From Helianthus annuus (Eukaryota > Streptophyta > Magnoliopsida > Asterales > Asteraceae), in NCBI RefSeq assembly GCF_002127325.2, contig NC_035437.2, positions 160,005,097 to 160,069,096 of the forward strand: a DNA stretch of 64,000 bases. The letters are read 5' to 3'. Numbering within the stretch: position 1 is the stretch's first letter; every line of letters begins with the position of its first letter. Both the position numbers and the translations under genes were made by a program. This document shows positions 20,604 to 33,361 of the stretch, one piece after another. The notes beneath the pieces are model-generated. The model was not told the DNA's origin, searched no databases, and saw only the letters and a list, made by a program, of their open reading frames with translations.

Positions 20604-23003
20604 TCAACCATAGAGAGCCTCGAAAGGAGCCATGTTGATGCTGGAGTGATAACTGTTGTTGTAGGAGAATTCAATCAACGGAAGATGTGAATCCCAACTA
20701 CCACCAAAATCAATCACACAAGCTCTAAGCATATCCTCCAGTGTCTGGATTGTTCTTTCAGATTGACCATCCGTTTGCGGATGATAGGCTGTGCTCAGAT
20801 TAAGTTGGGACCCCATAGCAGATTGCATGGTTCTCCAAAAATGAGAAGTGAAACGAGCATCTCTGTCAGAATTGATGTTCAAAGGAACACCATGTCGAGC
20901 TACAATTTCATCCACGTAGATTTGAGCAAGTTTGTCAGCCGAAAAATCCTCACGGATTGGCACGAAATGCGCTGACTTGGTAAGACGATCAACGACTACC
21001 CAGATGGCATCGTGACCTTTCTTTGTGCGCGGGAGTTTAGTAATGAGATCCATAGTAATGTTTTCCCATTTCCAAACTGGGATCTCTGGTTGCTCCAATA
21101 ATCCGGAAGAACGCTGATGTTCAGCCTTAACCTTAAGACAAGTAAGGCATTTGGATACGTATAAAGCAATGTCTTTCTTCATACCAGGCCACCAGTACTG
21201 AATACGAAGATCCTTATACATCTTATCTGAGCCAGGATGAATAGAATAACAAGACTTATGGGCTTCATCCATAAGCAGGGTACGAAGATTATCTTGGCTC
21301 GGGACCCACAAACGGTCCATGAAGTAATACGATCCATTGTCCTTCAGTTCTAGAGCAGGAGTTATGTGATAAGGAAATTCCTTATCCATCAAACCTTGTG
21401 AAACACAAGATTGTTGAGCCTGAGAAATATGGGCTTGTATATCAGATTGAGCTTGAATAACAGATTGGACATGAACACAATGAAGCTTAGTACGTTCCTT
21501 GCGACTCAAAGCATCGGCTACGACATTCGCCTTACCAGGATGGTAGCGAATCTCGCAGTCGTAGTCGTTTAGAAGTTCAACCCAACGTCGCTGTCTCATG
21601 TTGAGCTCTTTCTGATTGAAGATATGCTGAAGACTTTTGTGGTCTGTGAAAACCACACATTTTGTACCGTACAAATAGTGTCTCCAAATCTTAAGAGCGA
21701 AGACAACTGCACCCAACTCAAGATCATGAGTGGTGTAGTTTTTCTCATGTATCTTCAACTGCCTTGATGCGTATGCTATGACTTTGTTTCTTTGCATCAG
21801 GACGCAGCCAAGACCTAATTTAGATGCGTCGCAATAAACGACGAAATCATCATTGCCCTCAGGCAATGTTAGGACAGGCGCGTCGCAAAGCTTTTGTTTC
21901 AAAGTCAGAAACGCTTCCTCTTGTTTGACTCCCCAATCAAATGGCTTGTTCTTCTGAGTTAGAGCAGTTAGAGGAACTGCAATCTTCGAGAAGTTCTGAA
22001 TGAAGCGGCGGTAATAACCCGCTAGACCAAGAAAAGAACGAACTTCAGTAGGAGTAGTAGGCGTATCCCAATCCTTAATCGCACTGATCTCGGAGGGATC
22101 TACATGAATACCTTGTTCGTTAACAACATGTCCTAAGAATTGAACTTCTTTAAGCCAGAATTCACACTTGGAGAATTTGGTGAAAAGTTGCTCTTTCTTT
22201 AGGAGTTCCAAAGTAAGACGAAGATGTTGCTCATGATCAGCTCGCGTCTTAGAATATATTAAAATGTCATCAATGAAAACGATGATGAACTTATCCAAAT
22301 AAGGTTTGCAGACCCTATTCATCAAGTCCATGAAAACAACAGGAGCATTAGTCAAACCGAATGGCATGACTGTAAACTCATAATGTCCACAGCGAGTGCG
22401 GAACGCTGTCTTGGGAATGTCTTCTTCATGCACACGAAGCTGATGATATCCAGATCGTACATCAATCTTTGAAAAATAAGAAGCGCCTTGCAATTGATCA
22501 AAGAGATCATCAATGCGAGGTAGGGGATATCGATTCTTGATGGTGAGCTTGCTAAGCTCACGATAATCGATACACATCCTAAAAGATCCATCCTTCTTCC
22601 TGACAAAAAGAACGGGAGCACCCCAAGGTGAAAAGCTAGGACGGATGAAACCTTTGTCAGAAAGTTCCTGCAGCTGTTTAGACAACTCTTGCATCTCGGA
22701 CGGTGCAAGATGATATGGAGCTCTGGCAATGGGATTTGCACCAGGTACGAGATCAATACGGAACTCGGCTTGGCGTGCTGGAGGTAGACCGGGTAAATCT
22801 TCAGGGAAAACCTCTGAATAATCCCGAACGACAGGAATATTTGAAATAGACTTACCCTTGCCTTTATCTGTTGTAACATGTGCTAAGAAAGCCACATAGT
22901 TCTTCCGTAGATACTTCTGTGCTTTAAAACAAGACATGAGTTTGAGACCACCGGCAGGCTTCTCACCACGAACCTGTAGGATCTCGCCTGTCGACAGCGG
23001 CAC
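20604..23003 (-). CDS. G1 pol: reverse transcriptase, RNase H, integrase core
   Basis: 799 codons. RT about 80-290 with catalytic D181 ([12 protein letters not shown]) and IDD at 244-246 (VFIDDILIY). RNase H about 385-505 with D392 (CDAS), E429 and D454 (FTDHKSL). Integrase: HHCC zinc finger H582, H589, C619, C622; catalytic D652 (TMDLI), D713 (NSDRDARF) and E749 (DGQSERTIQ), all present. The frame is continuous upstream with protease apart from one TAG at about 23031; the ORF start at 23003 is simply the first Met after that stop. It ends at a TGA before the chromodomain segment. It differs from the two tandem copies at a few residues, e.g. Val for Ala at 222 and Glu for Lys at 305. Confidence 0.93.
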   Translation of the reverse strand: MPLSTGEILQVRGEKPAGGLKLMSCFKAQKYLRKNYVAFLAHVTTDKGKGKSISNIPVVRDYSEVFPEDLPGLPPARQAEFRIDLVPGANPIARAPYHLAPSEMQELSKQLQELSDKGFIRPSFSPWGAPVLFVRKKDGSFRMCIDYRELSKLTIKNRYPLPRIDDLFDQLQGASYFSKIDVRSGYHQLRVHEEDIPKTAFRTRCGHYEFTVMPFGLTNAPVVFMDLMNRVCKPYLDKFIIVFIDDILIYSKTRADHEQHLRLTLELLKKEQLFTKFSKCEFWLKEVQFLGHVVNEQGIHVDPSEISAIKDWDTPTTPTEVRSFLGLAGYYRRFIQNFSKIAVPLTALTQKNKPFDWGVKQEEAFLTLKQKLCDAPVLTLPEGNDDFVVYCDASKLGLGCVLMQRNKVIAYASRQLKIHEKNYTTHDLELGAVVFALKIWRHYLYGTKCVVFTDHKSLQHIFNQKELNMRQRRWVELLNDYDCEIRYHPGKANVVADALSRKERTKLHCVHVQSVIQAQSDIQAHISQAQQSCVSQGLMDKEFPYHITPALELKDNGSYYFMDRLWVPSQDNLRTLLMDEAHKSCYSIHPGSDKMYKDLRIQYWWPGMKKDIALYVSKCLTCLKVKAEHQRSSGLLEQPEIPVWKWENITMDLITKLPRTKKGHDAIWVVVDRLTKSAHFVPIREDFSADKLAQIYVDEIVARHGVPLNINSDRDARFTSHFWRTMQSAMGSQLNLSTAYHPQTDGQSERTIQTLEDMLRACVIDFGGSWDSHLPLIEFSYNNSYHSSINMAPFEALYG

Positions 23004-23030
23004 ACGAATAATCTTCTCAGAACAAACTAT

Positions 23031-23305
23031 CTATGCGCGGTGCTTAGATAACCAATCCATATCCACTATAACGTCGAAGCTTCCAAGTTGCATTGGCGTG
23101 AGGTCAATAGGAAAAATATGGTCGTTAAGGTTCAACTGGCAGTTGCGTAGAACAGAATCAAGAACAATGGGTTCACCGCTCGCCACTTCTACTGTCAAAG
23201 GTTTACCTAGTTTCGTTCTAGACACGAGAAGCATTGGCTCAAAAGTCAATGACACAAAACTCTTGTCGGCACCCGAATCAAAAAGAACAGATGCAGGCTG
23301 ATTAT
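23031..23305 (-). pseudogene. G1 protease fragment left of A1
   Basis: Encodes the aspartic protease from its DSGAD active site to a TAG at about 23031. The N-terminal continuation (gag) lies at 29760-31010, on the other side of A1. The residues before NQPASVLFDSG in the raw frame come from the A1 LTR. Confidence 0.85.
23301..23305. repeat. A1 target-site duplication, left copy (ATTAT)
   Basis: ATTAT is found here and again at 29760-29764. Removing A1 and one copy gives exactly the CTGATTATTAATAAAG sequence of the uninterrupted copies (39573 and 49417 regions). Confidence 0.92.
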
Positions 23306-25093
23306 TGATGTCTGTCGTTAAGGACATGCAAAAACCAACTAAACTATGTAGATAGAGTAAGTCGGATATCGAACCAGAGGAGGATTGTGGAAAGTGTTAT
23401 TATGCTAAGTATTTAATTAACTAATGCTAAGAAATAAAAATCAATTGATAGTTTGACTGTTTGAGAGAATTGTCTAAGTTAACGAATAAAAACTAAGGTT
23501 TAAATCAATAGGAGAGAAGATGGTTCCTCCAGATTTCAGGTTTTACAGTTAACTTCAACTATGTGTTTAATCGTAACCTACATAGACATAGGTATTAAAC
23601 TCGATTAATTAATTGTGATAACCAACGACTAAGTACTCCGGTCAATACATAACGGGAGGTTATCGAATGATTATCAATTACAATTTACAAACCCTAACCC
23701 CATGTCAAATATATCCCAATTACTAGAACTCTCGGGAACTGAATGCTTAGAAATTAAGGTTTAAATAAACGTAACTGTTTACAACCAATAAATCAAATCA
23801 ATGGTGAAAAACATCGAATGCTTAGATCACCAAATTAAAACGATTGTATCAAACACATAGTTTCAATTAACTTACAAAAACCCTCCAACCGGAGGAAACC
23901 ACTAGGAGATTAGCCGCTCATGATGGGTTGTTGATGTTCAATAGCTTCCCCTATCTTCGTGCCCCCTCCTTTCTGCCGTCGAAGATTTGTTAATGATATT
24001 CTGATATCTTTTTTTTTCTTGCCGTCTATCAAGTTCAAGCCCATATATAATTTTGTTTTATTCTCTCTTTGGTGATAGCGGCCCACTCAAAGAGATCCAC
24101 TCAAATATATGTCAGCCCACTAGCTTAGAATGGATCGATGATGATGAAGAAGTTGTTGACTAAGTGCATGTGATGTAAGATTGTGTATGAATGATGTTAA
24201 TGATGATGTTGTTTAGTAGTCCACATGTAGCCCAGTCACAAGTCTGCGTGATTTGATGATGATCATGTACGGCGGCCCACTTGATGATCCCCAATATCTC
24301 AGCCGTCAAAACCTTTCCTCTTGTTCACGTTGTATCTCGGCCCAATCAAAATAATCCACTGATGTTCTTTTAGGAATATGGCGGCCCACTATCCAACAAC
24401 ACTCATAATGTCTGCCGCCAATTATGATGTTGACTTTTCTAAAACCAATCCTCCACATTCACGTGACATGTGTCTAGGGTTTCAAACCCTTTTAAAGTGG
24501 CCTCAAAGTCAAGTCCACGTGATGTTGATGACAATTTGATATGATTATGTTGGAAAAACAAAAACCCTTCCAAGATGTCTACCTTCAATAATAATGTTGA
24601 TTGCACGTGATGATGATGTTTATTATTAAAAAATAATAATCCTCCAATGTCACGTTAACCCCAAGAAGTCAGTTCACATGTGCGGCCCCTTTCAACATCC
24701 AAATACACGTAGCAGATGTTGCTCAACCGTAACCAACGGACCGTAAGTTGTAGGCTACGGTCCGTAGTTTCTGTAAACATATCAAACGCAGACTATAGGC
24801 CACGGTTTTTCTTGTTTCAGCTTTCACACTTTGACAATTAATACCCCCGCACGTCATGATTTCGCTTTCCTTCTTCTTTTGAGCTATCTTTCGACCCGAA
24901 CAATCTTTCGCTATGTTTATCATCCACGGGCGTTCCACATCATCGTTAAGCACTTTAAATTCACCGAATTACGCAATTGACCTGCAAAACCACAAACTTT
25001 CGTAGTGCACATATTCCAAACGTATAATCACGTAAACGGCAATAAATCACACAAAATATGCACGTTAACACTTGGATTTCACAACCTCCATCA
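23306..25093 (-). repeat. A1 3' LTR
   Basis: 1788 bp, almost identical to 27972-29759. AT-rich with repeated GATGATG and GCGGCCCAC words. Holds a perfect 10-bp inverted repeat at 24736-24765 and a weak TATA-like TTATATATGG on the minus strand near 24041-24050. No gene seen; the 76-codon frame at 24723-24953 recurs in the other LTR at 29389-29619 and is not convincing. Confidence 0.92.
24736..24765. repeat. Perfect inverted repeat in A1 LTR
   Basis: Arms ACGGACCGTA and TACGGTCCGT with a 10-base loop. Present unchanged in the right LTR at 29402-29431. Confidence 0.85.
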
Positions 25094-26807
25094 CATCCCC
25101 ACACTTAACATTGATTGTCCTCAAGCAACCATTACAAACAGTACTCACCATATTAACAAATCACCATCAAATCCCTTACCGAATCAACAATTTAAGGTCC
25201 CAAGTCATACCCGTCCCATAGACTGACACACTCGAGATTGACAATCTGACAAATAAGTGATACGCATTTAAAACAATTTAAGACTTGCCTAACTACAACT
25301 AACATGCTTATGATACTAAACACATGCCACACGCCCCTCACAATGATCACTCATCTCGGCTTAATCAAGACTAGCGTGTAATGTGCTAGTATATATTTCA
25401 CTCAAAACCAAATATGCTACCTTGCAATCATAAGCTTGTATAGTAATCACACCTCCACTGTATCAACTAACGTAACACATATCAAAAGGACTTTTGCGGT
25501 TTTAGGTTAAGGGTAAAGGTAGGGAAATATTTTTTAAATTTTTTGTATTTATATGGTGAATACAAACGAATATACCAAACCATGACAACTTATTCACAAA
25601 ACTACTAACACTTTGGGTGATTTTTAACCCATTTATTTAACACAAACATAACAATGATTTTTTTTTTTTCATTCTTTTCTCTTTTTTTTTTCTTTTCATT
25701 TTTTTTCTTTTTTTTTTTTTCAATCAAACATCTAACACGTACTTGTCATTCATGGTTAGTAATTCAAACAGGTCAAACAAGGTATAACAAACGAAAGGTG
25801 AAAGGCTCAACATGGTTACCTAAGGTGGGTGGATAAACAATCAACAAATAACACAATGGAAGGAATCCTAATGCCTTTATCATTTATGTGCATACGCTAA
25901 ACCACAGCCTCGGCACGTATCAAACCACACAAGTTCTAACACAAAGCAACATATGGCCCACACTCAGCAAATGAACATTCATTGCAATTAACTAACAATC
26001 TCGTAGGCTCAAATATCTCACCGAATAGAAGGAATATGGGTTACCGACATATAGCATGTGTAATTCTTAAAGCATGTTACCCCTAGTTAGGCATGTCTTC
26101 TCAACTATTCTCTAAAAACATGTCAGAAATACTCTCATGAAACTTAAAGGGACAACCATGACTAGGGATCTAAGTTAGTTTAATATCAGTAGGAAACCCC
26201 TTAGCAATTGAAAATGTTGGTTTTCATGTAGTTCAAGCATACTTGAGACAAAAAATTTCAAAATTTTTCAATTTTTCACAATTTTTCAACCCTTCAAGCA
26301 TTTAAGATCAACAATCTTACCAACCCTCTCTCGAGTTACCGCATCCCCACACTTGGGAAACATTGTCCCCAATGTATGGTGCAATTTATAGTCATAACCC
26401 CAGAGATACCATCCGCAAACCATGAACGGCTAACAACTAGACGACTCACACAAAGAACCAATACCAACACAAAAATTTCACACCACCAAATACACGAAAA
26501 CAAATAAAACACAAGATAGATAAACACATGCACCTGGTCAGAAAACAAGTGAGTGTTTGTAGTGGTGTAGATGCTGCGATCTAACCGGAACATACGCCCC
26601 TCATGGATTCTTTGAGATCTCACTGGGGATGTTGCCAAACATCCCCACACTTGATTCATTGCATCCGTGAAGATAGAATCGTAGGAACCTGTCAAAACAC
26701 AACACACCAAAACACAACCAAACCAAAATACAATACTCTACATCCTCGGGCTGCCTCCCGAGAGCGCTAAGTTTAAAGGTCTTCAGCCAGACCGTACCTG
26801 ATATGCG
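25094..26807 (-). other. A1 internal non-coding region with polypurine tract and repeated tract-like motif
   Basis: AT-rich, no convincing ORF. The LTR-adjacent motif (minus strand AAGTGTGGGGATG, 25094-25105) is the presumed polypurine tract. The same motif recurs at 26342-26354 and 26640-26652, with a shorter copy at 27001-27011. A thymine-rich low-complexity run lies at about 25653-25721. Two perfect short inverted repeats sit beside the motif copies (GGGGATGTT / AACATCCCC at 26625-26646, and ACATTG / CAATGT near 26360). Confidence 0.7.
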
Positions 26808-27854
26808 TTACGGTGGTCTCAGTGCACATTTACCCCTAACATTTCCAACGAATGCCCGGAAATTTACATGCCATCTCCATAGGTTCGTAAGTATAATTGG
26901 CATGTTCAGAAAGCACATGCGGGATTCGCTAACCCACTTCATGAGATATACACCGATGTCTTGTAGCTTCACCCTTTTCATCTTCTTTCTCGAACCCTCT
27001 TCCCCACACTTATTAATTTGAATGATTGATATGGGGAGAGGTTCGGTACACACATTCATTTCATCAGACTGCTCTGCCCCCTCATCCTCACACACCATCT
27101 GATCCACTAGTGACTCTTCATCAGATAAAGGGTTCATTGGTGTGGTATTATCCTCCACAACCTCCTCCTCCATGTGAGAATAATCTCTAATGTCAACAGG
27201 TAATGGTGAGAGATGCTCTTCTATTTCTATCTTCATTTTTAACTTCTGACACTTGGAAACTAGGCAGCTGATTCGATCTTCATCGGAAAGGTTGGGTGCT
27301 AATAAATACTGTTCGAGTTTGGACAAACTCGCTTCCAACGTAGCAAGCTTTTTCTCCTCCTCGGTCTGATAAGTATAGACACCCTCAGGATCAGGATATT
27401 CCTCGGGATGATACTGTCGGTATCCCTGATACGGTGTTGAGATGTATGCATCCATCATTTTTTTATTCCAATACTCTGGATTTTCCAAATACACCGCGCA
27501 CACATCCTCATCATAAGAAGTATGATAACGACCGCAACAGAAACATCGTCCATCCGTCCTTGGCTCATAATAAGTATCCTCGTCCCGATCCCATCCATCA
27601 GAGTAATAACCATCCTCCACCGTTGTATCATAATCATAAAAATATGGTGGAGGGGAAGGATTATCATAGCAAGGCATCGGTGGTTCTGCCAATTTCGCTC
27701 TTTCCCGTCTAAATCGGGCCTCGTGGCAACCGATACACGGGTGAAGTGGTTCCCTGCACAAAATGCATCTAAGAGAGGTGCATAATATCGTAAGATCTGT
27801 CATCCTGCACAAACACAAAAACACAAGCACCACGCATAAATCTGAACAAAACAA
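26808..27854 (-). CDS. A1 Cys-rich ORF of unknown function
   Basis: The only sizeable ORF in A1, 348 codons from the first Met, though the Met about 18 codons in (near 27801) is a likelier start. It begins with a C-x2-C-x6-C-x2-C cluster (CILCREPLHPCIGC), then a Tyr/Asp/Pro-rich acidic stretch, a second cluster CFCCGRYHTSYDEDVC that resembles a distorted CCHC knuckle, a Tyr/Gly/Pro segment, a predicted coiled coil (EEEKKLATLEASLSKLEQYL), and a long acidic region. No gag, protease or polymerase motif. It could be a decayed or much altered nucleocapsid, or a protein special to this non-autonomous family. The last ~50 residues may be chance read-through. Confidence 0.5.
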   Translation of the reverse strand: MFCSDLCVVLVFLCLCRMTDLTILCTSLRCILCREPLHPCIGCHEARFRRERAKLAEPPMPCYDNPSPPPYFYDYDTTVEDGYYSDGWDRDEDTYYEPRTDGRCFCCGRYHTSYDEDVCAVYLENPEYWNKKMMDAYISTPYQGYRQYHPEEYPDPEGVYTYQTEEEKKLATLEASLSKLEQYLLAPNLSDEDRISCLVSKCQKLKMKIEIEEHLSPLPVDIRDYSHMEEEVVEDNTTPMNPLSDEESLVDQMVCEDEGAEQSDEMNVCTEPLPISIIQINKCGEEGSRKKMKRVKLQDIGVYLMKWVSESRMCFLNMPIILTNLWRWHVNFRAFVGNVRGKCALRPP

Positions 27855-27950
27855 AACAAAACAAAACTGACACTATTTTTGGATTTTTATTTTTTTATTT
27901 TTTTATTTTTTTTTAAACTAAAACTTAACACTAAACACTTTGCGCACGCC

Positions 27951-27968
27951 TCCCCGGCAACGGCGCCA
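27951..27968 (-). other. A1 primer-binding site (tRNA-Asp type)
   Basis: Plus strand TCCCCGGCAACGGCGCCA equals the 3' end of plant tRNA-Asp; the minus strand is its complement, three bases inside the 5' LTR. This identifies the right LTR as 5' and supports Athila affinity. Confidence 0.85.
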
Positions 27969-27971
27969 TTT

Positions 27972-29759
27972 TGATGTCTGTCGTTAAGGACATGCAAAAA
28001 CCAACTAAACTATGTAGATAGAGTAAGTCGGATATCGAACCAGAGGAGGATTGTGGAAAGTGTTATTATGCTAAGTATTTAATTAACTAATGCTAAGAAA
28101 TAAAAATCAATTGATAGTTTGACTGTTTGAGAGAATTGTCTAAGTTAACGAATAAAAACTAAGGTTTAAATCAATAGGAGAGAAGATGGTTCCTCCAGAT
28201 TTCAGGTTTTACAGTTAACTTCAACTATGTGTTTAATCGTAACCTACATAGACATAGGTATTAAACTCGATTAATTAATTGTGATAACCAACGACTAAGT
28301 ACTCCGGTCAATACATAACGGGAGGTTATCGAATGATTATCAATTACAATTTACAAACCCTAACCCCATGTCAAATATATCCCAATTACTAGAACTCTCG
28401 GGAACTGAATGCTTAGAAATTAAGGTTTAAATAAACGTAACTGTTTACAACCAATAAATCAAATCAATGGTGAAAAACATCGAATGCTTAGATCACCAAA
28501 TTAAAACGATTGTATCAAACACATAGTTTCAATTAACTTACAAAAACCCTCCAACCGGAGGAAACCACTAGGAGATTAGCCGCTCATGATGGGTTGTTGA
28601 TGTTCAATAGCTTCCCCTATCTTCGTGCCCCCTCCTTTCTGCCGTCGAAGATTTGTTAATGATATTCTGATATCTTTTTTTTTCTTGCCGTCTATCAAGT
28701 TCAAGCCCATATATAATTTTGTTTTATTCTCTCTTTGGTGATAGCAGCCCACTCAAAGAGATCCACTCAAATATATGTCAGCCCACTAGCTTAGAATGGA
28801 TCGATGATGATGAAGAAGTTGTTGACTAAGTGCATGTGATGTAAGATTGTGTATGAATGATGTTAATGATGATGTTGTTTAGTAGTCCACATGTAGCCCA
28901 GTCACAAGTCTGCGTGATTTGATGATGATCATGTACGGCGGCCCACTTGATGATCCCCAATATCTCAGCCGTCAAAACCTTTCCTCTTGTTCACGTTGTA
29001 TCTCGGCCCAATCAAAATAATCCACTGATGTTCTTTTAGGAATATGGCGGCCCACTATCCAACAACACTCATAATGTCTGCCGCCAATTATGATGTTGAC
29101 TTTTCTAAAACCAATCCTCCACATTCACGTGACATGTGTCTAGGGTTTCAAACCCTTTTAAAGTGGCCTCAAAGTCAAGTCCACGTGATGTTGATGACAA
29201 TTTGATATGATTATGTTGGAAAAACAAAAACCCTTCCAAGATGTCTACCTTCAATAATAATGTTGATTGCACGTGATGATGATGTTTATTATTAAAAAAT
29301 AATAATCCTCCAATGTCACGTTAACCCCAAGAAGTCAGTTCACATGTGCGGCCCCTTTCAACATCCAAATACACGTAGCAGATGTTGCTCAACCGTAACC
29401 AACGGACCGTAAGTTGTAGGCTACGGTCCGTAGTTTCTGTAAACATATCAAACGCAGACTATAGGCCACGGTTTTTCTTGTTTCAGCTTTCACACTTTGA
29501 CAATTAATACCCCCGCACGTCATGATTTCGCTTTCCTTCTTCTTTTGAGCTATCTTTCGACCCGAACAATCTTTCGCTATGTTTATCATCCACGGGCGTT
29601 CCACATCATCGTTAAGCACTTTAAATTCACCGAATTACGCAATTGACCTGCAAAACCACAAACTTTCGTAGTGCACATATTCCAAACGTATAATCACGTA
29701 AACGGCAATAAATCACACAAAATATGCACGTTAACACTTGGATTTCACAACCTCCATCA
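27972..29759 (-). repeat. A1 5' LTR
   Basis: 1788 bp, same ends and length as the left copy. Carries the same inverted repeat at 29402-29431 and the TATA-like site near 28707-28716. Confidence 0.92.
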
Positions 29760-31010
29760 ATTATTAATAAAGAACGTACCGTTCACCACTTCATTGTCAG
29801 CTTGTGCCTCTTGTGCATTCATGTTGAAGACTCGCCCTCGAGCCTGAGCCTGATTCTGGTTTGCATTCTGGTTCTGGTTTGCTAGCCTTGGGCACCGGTT
29901 TCTGTAGTGGGTCAGATCCCCACAGTTATAACAAGCACCTGGTAGGTAGTTTGGTCGTGCAGCCTGACCCTGTTGCTGAGCAGGAGGCTGAGCAACTTGT
30001 TGAGCCGGGGTCTGAACTACGCGATTTTGAGCAAACTGACAAACATCGGCAAGATGACCTGACTTCCCACAGTTAGTACAGAAACGGCACTGATGCTGTG
30101 GCTGATGGTGACTGTTGCATCGATTGCACAAAGGTGCACTTCCTGAATAGGGCCTCTTTGCTGGAGGCTGTGCGGCTTGGTTGGGAGCTGCCTGGTTAGC
30201 TTGGGCAGTGACAGCATAGTTTTGGGAAGCCTTACGCTTCCTTGACCCCCTTGAGGAACCAGAATCCTTTCCCTTCTTGTTTTGACCTTTCTTGCTATCT
30301 TCGTTGTCAGATGACTGTTTCTTGCCCTTGTCACCCTTCCTGTGTAATTTATTCTTCCAAATCTGCGAATCAGTCAATGTCGCTGATAACTCGATTGCCT
30401 GACGGAGTGTGGTAGGGTTGCTACCAGTGATAATGTCTTGTACCGAGTCAGGCAGGCCGTCGATGTACCTTTCGATAGCCTTGTCGAGTGGGGCGACCAT
30501 AGTCGGGCAAAGTAGACTCAACTCCTCAAACCTATCAGTATATGCCCTGTGCTCGCCGCTATCTTGCTTCAAATCATCAAACTCTTTCTCCAACGCTCGT
30601 TGCTCATGACGAGGACAAAACTCCCTCATCATAAGAGCTCTCAGTTCAGCCCACGTCTGTGCTAGAGCAACTTCTGCACCACGGTCTCTCATTACCCCAT
30701 TACACCATGTAAGAGCCCTCTTCTGAAACACGCTTGAAGAAAACTCGACCTTGCGATTATCCGGACACTGCACGTGGCGAAAAGTATTCTCGATGCTCTC
30801 GAACCATTGAAGAAGCCCAGTTGCTCCCTCAGAACCACTAAACTTGAGTGGTTTAGCCGAGTTAAAGTTCTTGAAATTGCATGTACCATTGTTGTTGTTG
30901 TTGGCCTGGTTCCATTGAGCAAAGAGATTTGGGAATTGAGCAGCCATCTGCTGCGCAATAATTTCTGCCAGCTCGGCAGTTGCTATCTGGTGTTCGCGTC
31001 GAGGAGGCAT
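29760..31010 (-). pseudogene. G1 gag, interrupted by A1
   Basis: 417 codons from MPPRREHQ at 31010 to the A1 junction, where the frame meets a stop. Contains the gypsy gag core (about 60-215), a Lys/Ser/Arg-rich basic linker, and two CCHC knuckles, C311-C314-H319-C324 and C360-C363-H368-C373. Gag packages the element RNA. The uninterrupted equivalent (506 codons including protease) is at 39306-40826 and 49150-50670. One residue near 217 is Trp here and Arg in the other copies. Confidence 0.9.
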
Positions 31011-31584
31011 TCTAAAAGAGGAAAAACATGAAAGGAAACGAGTGAGATGATTGGATGAAGAGAATGAGATGAAACAGAATCAACAAAAGCAAAGATGGTG
31101 GTTACGCATCGCAAAGCAAACAAGCGACACGAAATGTCTAGTCAAAGTAAGTGGGTCAAAATAATGTATCGCGAAGACATGTTCGCCTATAAGTGAACAC
31201 TCACCCCAAGAGTTCCCAAGTAAGAGTGACTGGTCCGATTATGTGGATTTGTACGAACACTCTAGCCTTAGACAAAAAACTCAGGGTACAGGCATTCACT
31301 CTTCCAGTTCGCACGTGTTCACACTATTGAAACCCGAAAACCTTGACGAGATTTTGAAAATTCAAAGGGGTTCAAAACCTTATAACAGAGGGTTCAAAAC
31401 CTAGTAATCAATCATCCTAGAACAGATGATTAATTTTCAAAGCGGATTCGGAATCGAAATTCTCGTTGTGGTTATCACCTAAGGATAGGTGATGTGCGTT
31501 AGGGTCCTAGAAAGTTATAGTCTAGGTCAAAGCATTACTAATAACCTAATTCCCTATAACCATTGGCTCTGATACCAACTCTTC
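31011..31584 (-). other. G1 leader and tRNA-iMet-type primer-binding site
   Basis: About 550 bp of untranslated leader between gag and the 5' LTR, with no ORF. The plus strand GGCTCTGATACCA at 31565-31577 is the complement of the TGGTATCAGAGCC primer site, seven bases inside the LTR. The same arrangement recurs at 41381-41393 and 51225-51237. Confidence 0.9.
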
Positions 31585-33361
31585 TGTCACACCCCGGCCG
31601 CGTATAACATGCAACCGCGGCGGAAACGCCGGGGAGTGCTGGGACAGAATTAATTGTTTCATAACCATGGAAATTAAAGTTACATTTTATTTATTAAACA
31701 CGAGTGTTACATCGTTTCAAAACAGGAAATACAAAGTTCATAACATAATTAAACTAGTCTATCTTCGTTTTTAGGCTCTAAGGCACAGGTCCGCCCTAGT
31801 GTCACCATTGTCATCCTACACAATAGCTCCTGAAAACACATATGAAAGTAGGTACGTCAGCATAAAAATGCCTGTGAGATACATAGGTTTTGTGAAAATG
31901 GGATTCATGACTTGAGTTTAAAGAAATGTTTAATAACAGTCAGTCATGAACCTTGTAATTTGTCTTGCTTTGTAAACCATTTGAAAAACGATAATATCAG
32001 ATGATATGTATAGATAAGTGTAAGGTTAAACGAGTAAGCAAGTAAAATGAGTTGAATAAGATAAGTTGTTTGTAAAAATAATGTCTTGTGAAGAGTATGT
32101 TATTTGTGTAAAATGTAATGTGTCTAAACTGAAATGACTTAGATAACGCTACGATATATAATATTATACAAACATTTATATATAGGAAGTACCAGCGGCG
32201 TATCCACCATGTTTGTATCATATTACATACGCCACGTTACTCCAACCATTTACCCAAACCAACCACCATGTAAATTGTTCATGTATAAATCAATTGTCAA
32301 GTGTTATTGTGTAAACCATGTCGAAATGTCTATGTTCAATGTAAACCACCAAGTATGTATATCAATGTCGAAATGTTTATGTTTAATGTAGATAATGTAA
32401 TGTGTACCCAAAATATATCTTGTATGGTAAGCGAGATGTATCAACTCAACCATATGTAAATGCACAAAACAAGGTGTTGAAGTAAAACATGGTTTAAATC
32501 AACGTTATGTTTCGTGGAACAATGCATGCTCTACTGATATAAACATTTGTGCGGTATTGTGAAATATGCATACATCCAAGCCTTGAGACTGTGGCGATAA
32601 ACCCTTAAACAAATTCATGGTTTATCTAAGTTATGTATATCGAATTCGGTCATTCCTTCCAATCCAAACAAACCCAGGATTTCAGGAACGGGAGTTGTCA
32701 ATTCCTATGGTACCACTACCTACTAACGAACGGCGTAGCTAATGTTAATGAATGTATTGTTCCATGTTAAACAAACCAAATGTTGTACCAAAATGAAGGC
32801 ATGTGATGTAAACAATTGTACTAAGTATGCACACAATGGGCATAAATAGCATGAAATGCAATATGAAACAATGTACTAAGTACGCACACAATGGGCATAC
32901 ATAGCATGAAAATGTAATGTAAAGCAATGGACTAAGTACGCACACAATGGGCATACATAGCATGAAATGTATTGTAAAGCAATGTACTAAGTACGCACAC
33001 AATGGGCATACATAGCATGAAATGTAATGTAAAGCAATGTACTAACACACAATGGGCATACATAGCATGAAATGTAATGAAATCATGTACTATAATGTAC
33101 TAATGAACATAGCAGGTATATGATGTGAGAACATGGAAAGCATGAAAGTAACAGGTAGGCACATGTGTTTCACCCCAAAACAGTTTGGAAAACAGTAAAA
33201 GAGGGGTTCAATGTACTCACCTGAGATTGCTTTGAAGTTCTTGTATAAAAACCAAATAATGCTAGAGATCACGGAATATCAAACGGCACCTAATAGGTAG
33301 CTATGTTAATATACTGGACCAAAATCGGAAGGATCGGATAGTATGCGGGTTCGTAAACCAA

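Larger units (their letters stand above)
23306..29759 (-). mobile_element. A1: non-autonomous Athila-like LTR retrotransposon, 6.45 kb
   Basis: Two LTRs of exactly 1788 bp (TGATGTCTG...CTCCATCA) flank only 2878 bp of internal sequence, with a clean ATTAT duplication. The primer site on the minus strand matches the 3' end of plant tRNA-Asp, as used by Athila elements. A GTGTGGGGATG purine tract abuts the left LTR. No gag, protease, RT or integrase motif is visible, so it must depend on enzymes from another element. I found about one difference between the LTRs (a G/A near 24077 and 28743), so insertion is very recent. It interrupts only the first of three copies of the G1 gag-protease ORF. Confidence 0.88.

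Noticed and set aside
22352..22879. 175-codon frame inside G1 pol (also 38627-39154 and 48471-48998)
   Set aside because: Shifted-frame shadow of RT; repeated only because pol is repeated.
31565..31577. tRNA-Met gene fragment
   Set aside because: Only ~13 bases match the tRNA 3' end, at the exact primer-site position beside an LTR; no tRNA cloverleaf.
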